Below are positions 21,461 through 30,854 of a stretch of 64,000 nucleotides of DNA, one piece after another (position 1 is the first letter of the stretch; the number at the start of each line of letters is the position of its first letter). The stretch spans positions 40,055,341 to 40,119,340 of the forward strand of contig NC_081844.1 of NCBI RefSeq assembly GCF_963259705.1, read 5' to 3'. The stretch comes from Myotis daubentonii. Its lineage: Eukaryota > Chordata > Mammalia > Chiroptera > Vespertilionidae. The translations under genes and the position numbers were made by a program. The notes beneath the pieces were generated by a model that was not told the DNA's origin, did not search any database, and saw only the letters and a list, made by a program, of their open reading frames with translations.

Positions 21461-21586
21461 CCTCATCCTGCTCAGCGGGCTCGGGTCGTCCAGCCGCGGG
21501 GACAGGGAGGACCAGAGGACCACCAGCCCCAGGAAGCTTCCCACCAGCAGCAAACTGCGTAAGATGAACCCGATCTTCAGCCTCAT
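21461..21586 (-). CDS. GALNT7: GALNT7 coding exon 1 (N-terminus of polypeptide N-acetylgalactosaminyltransferase 7)
   Basis: This exon encodes the first 42 residues, starting MRLKIGFILRSLL and ending LSRMR. I recognise it as the N-terminus of GALNT7, a Golgi type II membrane enzyme of the GT27 family that adds GalNAc to Ser/Thr, preferring peptides already carrying GalNAc. Seen here: a six-residue basic cytosolic tail (R2, K4), a hydrophobic signal anchor at about residues 7-28 (with R10 inside it), then the start of the lumenal stem. The catalytic and ricin-type lectin domains of the roughly 650-residue protein lie on later exons that I do not see. The ATG is 21586-21584 with A at -3 and A at +4. 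The frame is closed by a splice donor right after codon 42 (phase 0), and the open frame beyond it is intronic GC-rich read-through. From memory the human protein differs at a few positions (for example V for L at 14). Position inside a CpG island fits a first exon. Confidence 0.93.
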
Positions 21587-22290
21587 CTTCCTCCGGCGGC
21601 TGGAGACACACAGCCGGGCGCAGCCGCCGCCACTGCTCTCCCCTCCCTCCTTCCCCCTCCTCCGGCTCTCCTCCTCCCTCCCCCACCCCTGCCGCCTCGG
21701 CTGCCGCCCTCTCCGCCGCCTGCCCTTCCCAGCTCCAGATCCGGAACTCCCCTCGGCGGTCCCTGCCCCGGCCCTGCCTCCACCCCCGCCCCGCGGCCCC
21801 GCGCTCCGCGGCCGCGGTACTCCCCCTCCGCCGGCGGCCTCCGCAGAGCTCCAACCGACCCGTGCGCCTCGCTCTCCCCGCTGCCCCTCTGCCTACCTGC
21901 CCCCTCCCGGGGCCGCAGTCCCCTTCTCCTCTCCCCAGCTGGCCCCAGAATCTCCTTCGCTACCCCCCGTTGTAACTAACTTATACTTTCCCGGGGTCTT
22001 GCGTGGTCCTTAGCTCTAGCCTTTGCCCCACAGCTCAGCTCTTAAAGCTTCCAGGTTCCCAAACTTTTATGGAAATGATGGGCCCCGGCTCCCCGAACGC
22101 CCGTGCCCCGCAGGATCCCGCAGCCGCCGCCCCCTCCCAGGTCCGAGAGCCGCTCGGCGGCCCCTCCCCTCGCTCACGCCCGCGGCCCGAGCCCCCTGCC
22201 GCTGGGTTTGCAGGAAGCGAACCAGGAAGTCGGGGCTACCGCCGCTGCCGCAGCAGCTCCACGTGGCTGATTTATAGCTCGGAGGATTTC
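21587..22290 (-). promoter_or_regulatory. GALNT7 5' leader and proximal promoter
   Basis: This GC-rich stretch lies directly upstream of the GALNT7 start on the minus strand. It contains no minus-strand ATG; the first one upstream is at about 22442-22444, so any transcript starting here would have a leader free of upstream AUGs. A TATAAA match lies at 22271-22276 (minus) and a CACGTG E-box at 22260-22265, spaced so that a start near 22240-22250 is possible. The rest looks like a dispersed-start, GC-box-rich CpG-island promoter. The true transcription start cannot be set from sequence alone. Confidence 0.6.
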
Positions 22291-24040
22291 TTTCCCCCCT
22301 CTCCTTATTGATCTTGCTTTTTCACACGGCTCCTTAAGGAGGTGGATTTGTAACCGAAAGGCCCAGGTGGGATGTGTAAATATCACTGGGGTGGAGGGGC
22401 TCACTCGGCAAGTCGGTATTTCTTGAGCTTTCCTTTGAGCCCATGACAAGAAAGGCAGCCCTGTGGCAATCAGCAATATCAGCCTTGTTCGTGGGCTGGT
22501 AAGTTTCTGTTCGGAGGGCCAGATTTTTGCCACTTGATGGAGGTTCCTTGACTTTTGTTTTTCTGACGCCTTTTCGGCCGGAGACATGAATTATACAGGA
22601 AAGGACGCTGAGAAATGTTTGGCCAAATGACGCACCCTGAAAGAAATAGTTTTTGTGCCCATATGTCCCAGTAAAGATGTCAATCACTTTACTGTGTGGC
22701 CAAGTGTATGTAATTATCTAATTAGTGTAACATACCCGAAACTGCCTAATTTAAGGTGAACAGAATGTTTAATACCCTAAGTTTTAGGATGGTGAAAGTT
22801 GGTCCTTTTTCCTAATATCTCATATATCTCATATTTGCTAGCACTTTAAAACAAGTAAGCCCTGGTTGTTTTAACTTTTTGAATGAAGTAGGGAATTGGA
22901 ATCATCAAGATGAATAAATTAATAGTACCAAACTCACTTCCCCTGTTTCATTGTTTGGGTTAAGTATATTGGGGAATTCTATAAATGCCAACATTTACAA
23001 ATTTACACAAAATGCTTGAGATGATATCCACATGCACAACATGGGCAAATGGAGAACGGATGACAGTATAATTGGGTATAATCTTGATTGGCTGAATAAC
23101 TGTGCATAGTATTTCACAAAAGCCCAACATACACCACCTGGAGGAGGGGTATCAGGTGTCTTTCACAAATCATTGTCAGACTCAACAATGTTATCAACCA
23201 CTTGTTAAAAACCAGTTGCTTTTAGTATTAGATGATGGAGACTTTAATGAAGATCTCTCTTTTTTTGGTGCAAAACAATAGAATATTTGACTAATAACAT
23301 GTTGAACTTACTGGGTAATGTAAAAAGCTAATGCCCCACTCCTGGGTGAAGACTCAGATCCATGTTGGAACCCAGGGCTCACCTATTAATAAGTACCCTG
23401 GTGATTCGGATCCAGCTAATCTGGGCACCAGCTTTGGAGAAACACTGAAAGGAAGGGGCGCTTAGGGAAATATTACTTAGCTAACCTTACAAGGCAGGAA
23501 TGAGGAGGTCTCCTTTGCAAAGTAGACAGTTCCTTAAACAGAGACGGCTTGAAACAAATGACCTTCAAGAGAGCTTATTCTGATCATGTGAGGGAATAAT
23601 TCCATCTGAAATCAGCAACCAAAGTCCACCGGAAGTCATTAAACCTTTCATTTGTGCTCTCATTTTCACAGAGGAGACAGGTTTCTACCTCTAGAAAATT
23701 GGAAGCTTTAGTTTTACTATTATGAGCATGGTGGGCAGGTATGAAAAGTGAAAGTGGTACTTACCACTAATATGATTGGGATGGTTCTTGGGCAGAAAAA
23801 AAAGTACTATTTGGGAAAAATTCTGCCACCCCTTTAATTTTACACAGAGAATTTAATTTATGTGTGCCAGGACACAAAGTTAGACATTGAGGAATGGGCA
23901 TATAGTTGTAAAAACCATCTTTCTCTGAGCCTTAACAATGTTGAAAAGAAACTAAAAGGATAACAAAATATATGCCCATTGTAACTTTTCCTGGGAGGCA
24001 CCCTCTGTAGAGTTGACACAACTTTGTTTAGAAAATGAGC
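22291..24040. other. Island shore and upstream flank, no repeats recognised
   Basis: Composition falls quickly to AT-rich after 22290. I recognise no repeat or gene in this 1.7 kb, so it is a plausible place for upstream regulatory elements, but no specific site can be named. Confidence 0.45.
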
Positions 24041-24044
24041 TACA

Positions 24045-24175
24045 TTCAAAAATTAGGTCAGGGTCAGTCACTTAACCTCTCTGAACCTAGGACTCTTATC
24101 TGTCAAATAGTGATTACAGTACTCACCTCACAGTATTGTCACAAGGAATAATGGAGGTCAAGTACATATGCAGAT
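24045..24175 (+). repeat. MIR SINE fragment
   Basis: Contains GTCACTTAACCTCTCTGAAC, CTTATCTGTCAAATAGTG and a CTCACCTCACAGTATTGTC block, the conserved MIR core and 3' part, forward orientation. Confidence 0.78.
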
Positions 24176-24484
24176 ATACAGATAATGTGATAAGCAAGTC
24201 TCAGTTGTGTATGGCATAATCCTTTTTTCTTTATGAATGCTACCGTTATCCTACGACAGGGCTTGTTATGCTGGAATACTTCTTGTTTCTCTAACCCAGG
24301 GTTCACAGAGGGTAGACTAGAACTGAATTTAAGAGACATAGGAGACGGCCAAGAGACCACTGTCTTCTGCCAATGGGGTCATAAGTAGCGGATGGTGACA
24401 TGGTACCTTCCAGCTGTGGGCTCAGAAGCAAGACAGTGGGAGAGAAGAAACTTTTTGGGTGCCTAGCTAGCGTGTGCAAGATGC

Positions 24485-24600
24485 TTTACATTTGTTATTT
24501 TCACTTCATTTTGACACGACCCGAGTGAGGTTGGTATTACTGTTTTCAAGCTAGGATTCAAAGCAGGCCATTCTAACTTCAGAATTCTTACCACTGTGTG
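24485..24600 (-). repeat. MIR-type SINE fragment, reverse
   Basis: TGCTTTACATTTGTTATTTT with a following GTGAGGTTGGTATTACTG stretch and CTAGGATTCAAAGCAGG reads as reverse MIR. Confidence 0.6.
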
Positions 24601-24829
24601 CATACTCCTTGCCAAACCGTATTAGCTTTTTGGACCTGGAATATAAATAGGTGTTCTCAGACAGGGTGCAGAAGGTCAGGGCCTAAACATTTTTTGTTGT
24701 TCTTTTCCCCCTACACCTGCTCTGGTAAAGGGAACCCCCACCAAAAGGAATTGTGCCCATGCTTGGGTTGTGACTTAAAGATATAGTGCGCTCCCTGGGG
24801 CTCTTACCACTTCTTCCTGCCAAGCTAAA

Positions 24830-25165
24830 CTTCTGAGTTTCTAAATGTATCTTGAATCTCCTTGCCTTCAGGCCTTTGTACAGGGAGTTCTTTTTGCCCG
24901 AAATGATACCTTAACAAAATGCTTTTCCCACACTCTTTCTCATGTCCTCATCCCCCATGTCCCTCCCCACCAACTTACTGGGATAGGTACCCTGGTAAGT
25001 ACTACCTTCCCTAATAATTACCATAACATTGTAATTGCTTCATTGCTTTTTTCACTCCCAGATAAAATTATGAGGGTAGAGCCTTGCCTATCCAGTTCAT
25101 CATTGTTTCCCTATGTCTAGTGTATACAAAGGGTTCAATAAATACTTTTTTATAAAATGTTGAAT
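24830..25165 (+). mobile_element. L2 LINE 3' end
   Basis: Forward L2 with CCTTCAGGCCTTTGTACAGG, GTAGAGCCTTGCCTATCC and the terminal GGGTTCAATAAATACTTTTT motif. No intact frame. Confidence 0.75.
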
Positions 25166-25715
25166 AAATAATTGGATTGAGGATATAAAGGGAAGATGAA
25201 ACCTCGAAGAGGGGTCAGGGCTATTTCAACTATTTTTTCTCCTTACCTGGAGGTTTTATTTAATTAGAAACATGATTATTTTACATGTCTGTATCATCAT
25301 TAGCTGGTAGACTGTAGTTTCCTTCTTATTCTGCATCCTACTTTGGCTACTCAGGACTAAGAAGGAAGTGATTGTTTAATTTAAATTCAGATTTTTGTAT
25401 CTGAGACTTCAAACCAAAGAAAGAAATTAAGTTGTATTGAAATGGGAACATGTAGCCATGGGCAATTATTATCTGCAGCCAAATCTCAATTTTAACTATG
25501 TCTGGTTGCCAAGAACTCTGGTTAAATTAGAATAGGTGAGCTATAAATTAACAGTTAAATATCCCATTGCCTATTCTGTAAACCATTTAATCACCTCTTT
25601 CAAAGAACACTAGTGATAGTATTTTTAAGTTAAAGATGTATTTTATTGTTTAGAAAAGAATTAATATTTAGATATTTTTAAAGTGTTTGTAGTTTAAGTT
25701 TGTTAAAAAGATATA
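25166..25715. other. AT-rich intergenic DNA
   Basis: AT-rich and low in recognisable features. No gene or repeat identified. Confidence 0.45.
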
Positions 25716-25719
25716 GTGA

Positions 25720-25838
25720 TTTTGGGGTGATCATTTTGTAATTTACATAAATGTCTAATCACTATGTTGTATACCTGAAACTAGTATAATAGATTGTATG
25801 TCAACTGTAAATGAAGAATAAAATAATTAAAAAACATA
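25720..25838 (+). mobile_element. L1 3' UTR tail, older type
   Basis: TGTCTAATCACTATGTTGTA then ACCTGAAACTAGTATAAT, GTATGTCAACTGTAAATG and an A-rich end: the same L1M-type tail as at 7575-7910 and 40175-40285. Confidence 0.75.
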
Positions 25839-25839
25839 T

Positions 25840-26285
25840 ACTGATGTTGTGTAGTGTTTGTTATCTCTTACTGCATAACAAATTACCCCAAAATTTAGCA
25901 CTTTAAGAAACTAACTTTTTATTTCATGCAATTTCTGAAGGTCAGGAATCCAGGACTGGCTTAGCTGGGTGGTTCTGGCTCAGGGTCTCATGAGACCCTG
26001 TTCTCCCGGTGTCTGCTGAGCTTCAATCATCTCATGGCTCAACATGCCTGGAGAATCTAATTCCAAGGTCATTCACAAGGCCAACAGGCAAGCCTCAGTT
26101 CCTCACTGGCTATTGGTGGCAGACTTGCTTGTCACATGGGCCTCTCCTAGGGCTGCTTGTGACATGGCTGCTGGTTCCACCAGAGTGAGAGATCTGAGTT
26201 ATGGGGCAAGGGGGACACAGGAGAATTCAAGACAGAAGCTGCAGTCTGGTACAGTGTGGGAGGGGACAGCACAAGGGTGTGAATA
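25840..26285 (+). repeat. Ancient interspersed repeat, family unassigned
   Basis: TGTTATCTCTTACTGCATAAC, AAATTACCCCAAAATTTAGC and GGTCAGGAATCCAGGACTGG are blocks I know from a widespread mammalian repeat, probably LTR-related. Open frames across it are incidental. Confidence 0.5.
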
Positions 26286-26534
26286 ATAAGAGGTGGGGAT
26301 CAATGGAGGCCATTTTGATGCCTTGGAAATAGTATTGGGAATCAAATATCTGCGTCAGAAAACCAGTTTTTTCCATTATTATTTGTAGTAATCCAATTAC
26401 CATTATGATATGCTGAAGTCTTTCAGTAAGAATCCAAATCTTAAAAACTGCTTTCTGATTATCTTGGAAAACAAAAACAAACAAACAAAAAACAACTCTA
26501 TACTCTCTTCATCTGTAAAATGAAGGAGTTAGAC

Positions 26535-26748
26535 CAGGGGTGGGCAAACTTTTTGATTCGAGGGCCACAATGAGTTCTTAAACTGGACCGGAGGGCCGGA
26601 ACAAAAGCATGGATGGAGTGTTTGTGTGAACTAATATAAATTCAAAGTAAACATCATTACATAAAAGGGTATGGTCTTTTTTTTCAATAGTTTTATTCAT
26701 TTCAAACGGGCCGGATTCGGCCCGCGGGCCATAGTTTGCCCACGGCTG
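26535..26748 (+). mobile_element. Non-autonomous hAT MITE (GGGCAAAC type), copy A
   Basis: Ends CAGGGGTGGGCAAACTTTTT and AGTTTGCCCACGGCTG are flanked by a perfect 8-bp duplication AGTTAGAC (26527-26534, 26749-26756). The interior contains GAGGGCCACAATGAG and CGGGCCGGATTCGGCCCGC. It is 214 bp long. A reverse copy with its own duplication lies at 38197-38413. Confidence 0.88.
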
Positions 26749-27189
26749 AGTTAGACCAAATGATCTTTAACATCCCTTCCAACAGTGAAATTGTGAGATG
26801 GTCCTGTGATCTTAATATATGGTCAGCACTTTCAAATTTGTATTTGTGTGGAATACAACAAAGTCAAATTTTGCCTTTGAATTTTTTTTTTTTTTCTGAC
26901 ATGGATGACTATTTCTATCATAAGCTCCAGAGACGGATAACTCCCAAGTTGTGCTCATCTGAAATAAAAGACTGTTGTCGCTATGGCTTCCATTTGATGA
27001 GGTGAATGGTCTCCTACAGTGTTTTGAAGGCAAAAATGCTTATTTAAAAGTCCTCTTAGATTTAACACTGTAGGACACTACCTCCTCATAATTCGGCACT
27101 GTTTTCGGACACTCACAATTCAGAAGTGCTTTTCTGATTTAATCATCCGTTTAAGAGGTGATTGAAACGAATTTCATCTCTGACCACTC

Positions 27190-27400
27190 TTGTTTGGAAC
27201 CTCTTCAGCAAGCTTCCCGTTGCTCTTAAAATTAAGCCCAAACTCCCCATTTATTACAAAGACCTTTGTGGGTGAGCTTGCCTCTGCTTTTCTCCACAGT
27301 GTCGTAGCTGGTCAGGTACCTCCCCTCGGTCAATTTAAACTGCAGCGACACTGGCCTTCTCTCCATTTCTGAAACAGGTCAGGTTCTCACTCCTAGGCCT
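27190..27400 (+). mobile_element. L2 LINE fragment
   Basis: TTCCCGTTGCTCTTAAAATT followed by AGCCCAAACTCCCC is typical of L2 in forward orientation. It is split by the repeat at 27405-27600 and continues to about 27960. Confidence 0.65.
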
Positions 27401-27404
27401 TCAT

Positions 27405-27600
27405 GCACATCACAGTCATGCGCAGTGACTACACGACATCCTAGTCCACACGGACTGCACATACAAAGGTGCTATACCATATAGCCTAGGTATGTAGTGA
27501 GCTATACCGTCTAGGTTTGTGTGCGTGTACTCTATCATGTTCCCATAGCAAAATCATCTAAGGATGCATTTTTCAGAACATATCCCTGTCATGACTGTGT
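27405..27600 (-). mobile_element. Old DNA-transposon-like repeat, reverse copy
   Basis: Terminal CACAGTCATGCGCAGTG and CCCTGTCATGACTGTG form imperfect inverted ends. Internal GGTGCTATACCATATAGCCT mirrors the copy at 18661-19468. It appears to have inserted into the surrounding L2. Confidence 0.6.
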
Positions 27601-27960
27601 TCCCTTACCTGAAACTTTTCTTAGTTTTAGCACCAACACCCTCCTACTAATCTCCTGATCATCCTTCTGATTTCAATTTATGCATCGATTCTTTCAGAAA
27701 CTTCTGATTCTTTTTAGAGCACACCCCTTGGGAGTTTAGGAACCCCTGCTTCTCACTCTCAGAGAACCCTGTTTACTCTCTCTCATGGCCTACAAGTGTC
27801 TACTTTGTAACTGCTTATTCAATGGTCTGTCACCCACATTAGACCAAATTTTCTAAGGGCAGGGACCATGTTCTTCTTATTGGCATTATATTCCTAGATG
27901 TTCACAGCCTGCTCAATATTTGAGAGTGAACGAATGAAAATATATTTCATATGTTCACTC
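27601..27960 (+). mobile_element. L2 LINE 3' end, continuation
   Basis: Resumes the L2 copy, ending with TTTCTAAGGGCAGGGACCAT, TTATATTCCTAGATGTTCAC and a GTGAACGAATGAA-like tail that matches the L2 terminus. Confidence 0.65.
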
Positions 27961-28455
27961 TATGTTGTGAGCATAGGCAAACTTGGGAAGCATTGTGTAA
28001 TAGAGGATGTATTGCATATATGTACACAAAGAGAAAATGTATGTGTTCACTGTTCAGCTGTTAGAAAATAACGAAAGAAAAGGTGAAGTCCCCAGGCATC
28101 AGTAAGATGTAGTATGACAATTGGAAAATAAAAAATTTGGAATTACTGGCTATCTACTGCCTGTCCAACCTCTAATTCCTGGATCATTTAGGATAAGCTC
28201 TCTGGAGGTCTCTCTGTAGTGTGTACCTCAGTTTGTTTCTATGCAGTTCTGTGTATTTCCCCTGAAAAGGCTTCTAGGCATAGTCCATGGCTAAAAATAA
28301 CTCATCTTTTTTTTTTTTTATAATGAATCAAAAAATGTCAGGTTGCCCTGTCACTAAAAGCTAAAAATCTTATAAATTAAAACTCCCTTCTTGTTACATA
28401 GTTGTCCCCACTCCACCCAAGCTATGAAATTCTTTAGCTTGGTTCCCTAATCTTT

Positions 28456-28672
28456 TTTTTTATTTTTAAATATATTTTTATTTATTTCAGAGAGGGAGAG
28501 AGAGATAGAAACATCAATGATGAGAGAGAAGCATTGATTGGCTGCCTCCTGCACGCCCCCTACTGGGGATCGGATCTAGCCACAACCTGGGCATGTGCCC
28601 TGACCCAGAATTGAACCTTGACCTCCTGATTCATAGGTTGATGCTCAACCACTGAGCCACCGTGGCCAGGCA
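28456..28672 (-). mobile_element. VES SINE with target duplication
   Basis: Reverse orientation: the minus strand starts TGCCTGGCCACGGTGGCTCA and passes through the tRNA-like head. A 14-bp duplication GTTCCCTAATCTTT lies at 28442-28455 and 28673-28686. Confidence 0.93.
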
Positions 28673-28689
28673 GTTCCCTAATCTTTATA

Positions 28690-30085
28690 GTTTTAGTGTC
28701 TTTATGCAACTTGATAATGTGTATGGAAATGGAGCTTTAATAATTTCAAATTAACTGATCTTAAAAGGCAATAATCTCTAAATGCTTTACAGAAGTATTT
28801 TAGGAGTAGGTGGCTTTGCCCTATTTAGTAGCTGGAAAAGGAGGGTTCACTGCTGTATATTTTGATCTGACCAAAGTGTGTACTGTAATTCCTAGATTTA
28901 AAAAATTGATCTGTTTGAACCTACCAATCTGCTCACTGAAGCAGAGGTTTATATGCACAAACTGTAATAGAATTTATAGTAATACCTTGACAAATTTCAG
29001 TTATGAAGACTTTTTTTCATGTCATTTAACCATACTCTGCTGAGAACTTGAGTCTTTTTTTAATGAATTTCATACCTTAATTTCATGAAATTTTAGCACT
29101 GGCAGGGAAATAAGAATTCCATTAGAGGCTAGCCAAATCTCTCATTTTACATGTGACAGGTTTGGGGGTCTCCGTCCCTCTCACCTAGCTTCTCTCCTTT
29201 CACCCGTGTTGCATCAAAGTTATACTCAAAGAGATTATCAGTATTATCAAAAGAGACTAGTTTGTCTTGCAGGTATCAAGTTCCCACATTAAAGAATGTG
29301 AGATTCTGGACAATGCATTTTGCTGAGTCTCTGGCATGACCACATGGCTACAGGTGGATAATTGGGATCTCTGCAGGGATGTGAAGATGTATAGACGAGA
29401 AGAAAGGACTGAAGCAGGCGGGACATTCTCCTGCTTGTCCAAGGCCAAGTCTACAAGGCACATGATGGGAACAACAATGAAGTGCTCTGCACATCTTTGG
29501 AATGTTTTTTGATTAGTTGTAAATAAGCGTGGATTACTTTTAGTAATGGACTATGCTTAGAAGCCATTTCAGACATTTCAGAGGAGAGAAGCAAAACTGC
29601 ATACAAATAAAGTAACTGAGGTACAGACTACGGAGAGATTATCCTACATGAGCCAGGAATTAGAGTCTGGACAGGGAGTAGATATCTGGTCATTTCAAAC
29701 CTTATATTTTCCAACTATGTCCTACTACATATTGTTAGAGCCTGGAAATGCCATCTTTTCCTTGGTTATTTTCTAACAGATGAACAATGAACAAGTACAT
29801 TTTTCTCTCTATTTGAATGTGTGGCTCTATGTTAAATGACTACGTGGAGAGTTACACCAGGGAGATGTGAGCCAAGAATGCTGCTCTTCAGAGGAGCATA
29901 ATATACTGTCATTTAGGTAAATGCACCTTTTGGTATATTGCAAAGAGTTTTGAAATTTGAATTTTAATTGCATTTCTCTTTGGAGAATGGTCTTTGAGGA
30001 TTTAGTCTTATGGGATGACTTCTATTTTTCCAACTACCTAAAATGATTGCAACAAATCGAATCATTTTCTATGACCTTTTATTGT
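28690..30085. other. Intergenic DNA, nothing recognised
   Basis: About 1.4 kb of AT-rich to mixed sequence. No gene, no RNA gene and no clear repeat that I can place. Confidence 0.45.
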
Positions 30086-30099
30086 ATATAGGTATTTCT

Positions 30100-30850
30100 A
30101 TTTATTCAACATATTTTTGAACATGTATCATGTACTAACTATTGTTCTATATCTTGGGATACAGCAGTAAACTAAAAGCAGAAATCCCTGCCCTCAGGGA
30201 GTAAATCAGATATGTACATTATTGTTATCAAATAAACAGGTAAATCACTTATGTGCCAATCATTGTTCCAAGAGTTTACAAAGATTAACTTATTTATTTA
30301 GATAGCATAACAGAAGATAAATTCTATGGGGTGAAATAAAGCAGGGACATGGGATATAGGATGCTGGATGGAAGTGAGGGAAGATTTCAATTTTAAATAG
30401 TCTGAGGAGTCTCGTCGAGAAGACAATATTTGAATGAACCAAAAGGGATGAGAGAATAAGCCAAATGGATTTCTGAGAGGGGATGGCTCCAAGCAGAAGA
30501 AGGCAGCAAGAACAAAGGGTTTAAGGAAGAACGTTCCTGCTAGTTTTAGGAAAAGCCAGGACATAAGGACAGCTTTAGCTGATAAAGTGAGGAGTAATCG
30601 TTTGGGCATAGTGATGACTATGGGTTTAATTTAGAAAGAGATGGGCAGCCGTTGGCAGTGCAGAGGGTGACAGTTGCATGACCTAACTTACATCGAAATA
30701 GGATCACAGTCTCTGGTTTCTGCGATTGGTATGGAAACGAACAAAGCTAAAAGCAAGGACCAGTTAGGAGCCTATTTTAATAGTCCAGATGGACCATGGT
30801 GGTAGCACAGACTAGGGTAATGACAGTGGAGGTGGTTAGAATTGGTCAAA
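30100..30850 (+). repeat. Ancient mammalian retroelement fragment, family unassigned
   Basis: The series GGGATACAGCAGTAAACTAAA, ATCCCTGCCCTCAGGGAGTA, GACCAGTTAGGAGCCTATTT and GACAGTGGAGGTGGTTAGAA is in the order I know from a mammal-wide retroelement. A second partial copy is at 36530-36850. Short open frames here are accidental. Confidence 0.55.
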
Positions 30851-30854
30851 ATAT

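Larger units (their letters stand above)
20160..22290. promoter_or_regulatory. CpG island spanning GALNT7 exon 1
   Basis: A sharp rise in G+C and CpG content begins near 20160 and ends near 22290, against AT-rich flanks. The island covers the 5' leader, coding exon 1 and about 1.3 kb of intron 1. It holds many GC boxes (GGGCGG and its complement), a 15-G run at 20287-20301 and four CTCCCG units at 21371-21394. The density explains the long overlapping open frames on both strands here, several of which begin only at non-ATG codons. It could also drive divergent transcription to the right, but nothing in the sequence proves that. Confidence 0.85.

Noticed and set aside
20521..21586. Long minus-strand open frames of 276-316 residues in the CpG island
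   Set aside because: Only the first 42 codons of the frame beginning at 21586 match a known protein. After the splice donor the frames are low-complexity Gly/Pro/Arg/Ala read-through, as expected in GC-rich DNA.
21453..21854. A possible 133-codon upstream frame overlapping the GALNT7 start
   Set aside because: Its first codon is TTG, not ATG, and no ATG exists on this strand from the GALNT7 start to 22442. There is no support for non-AUG initiation.
20947..22013. Plus-strand open frames of 190-288 residues in the CpG island
   Set aside because: They are composition-driven antisense shadows without recognisable domains, and they overlap the GALNT7 exon and leader.
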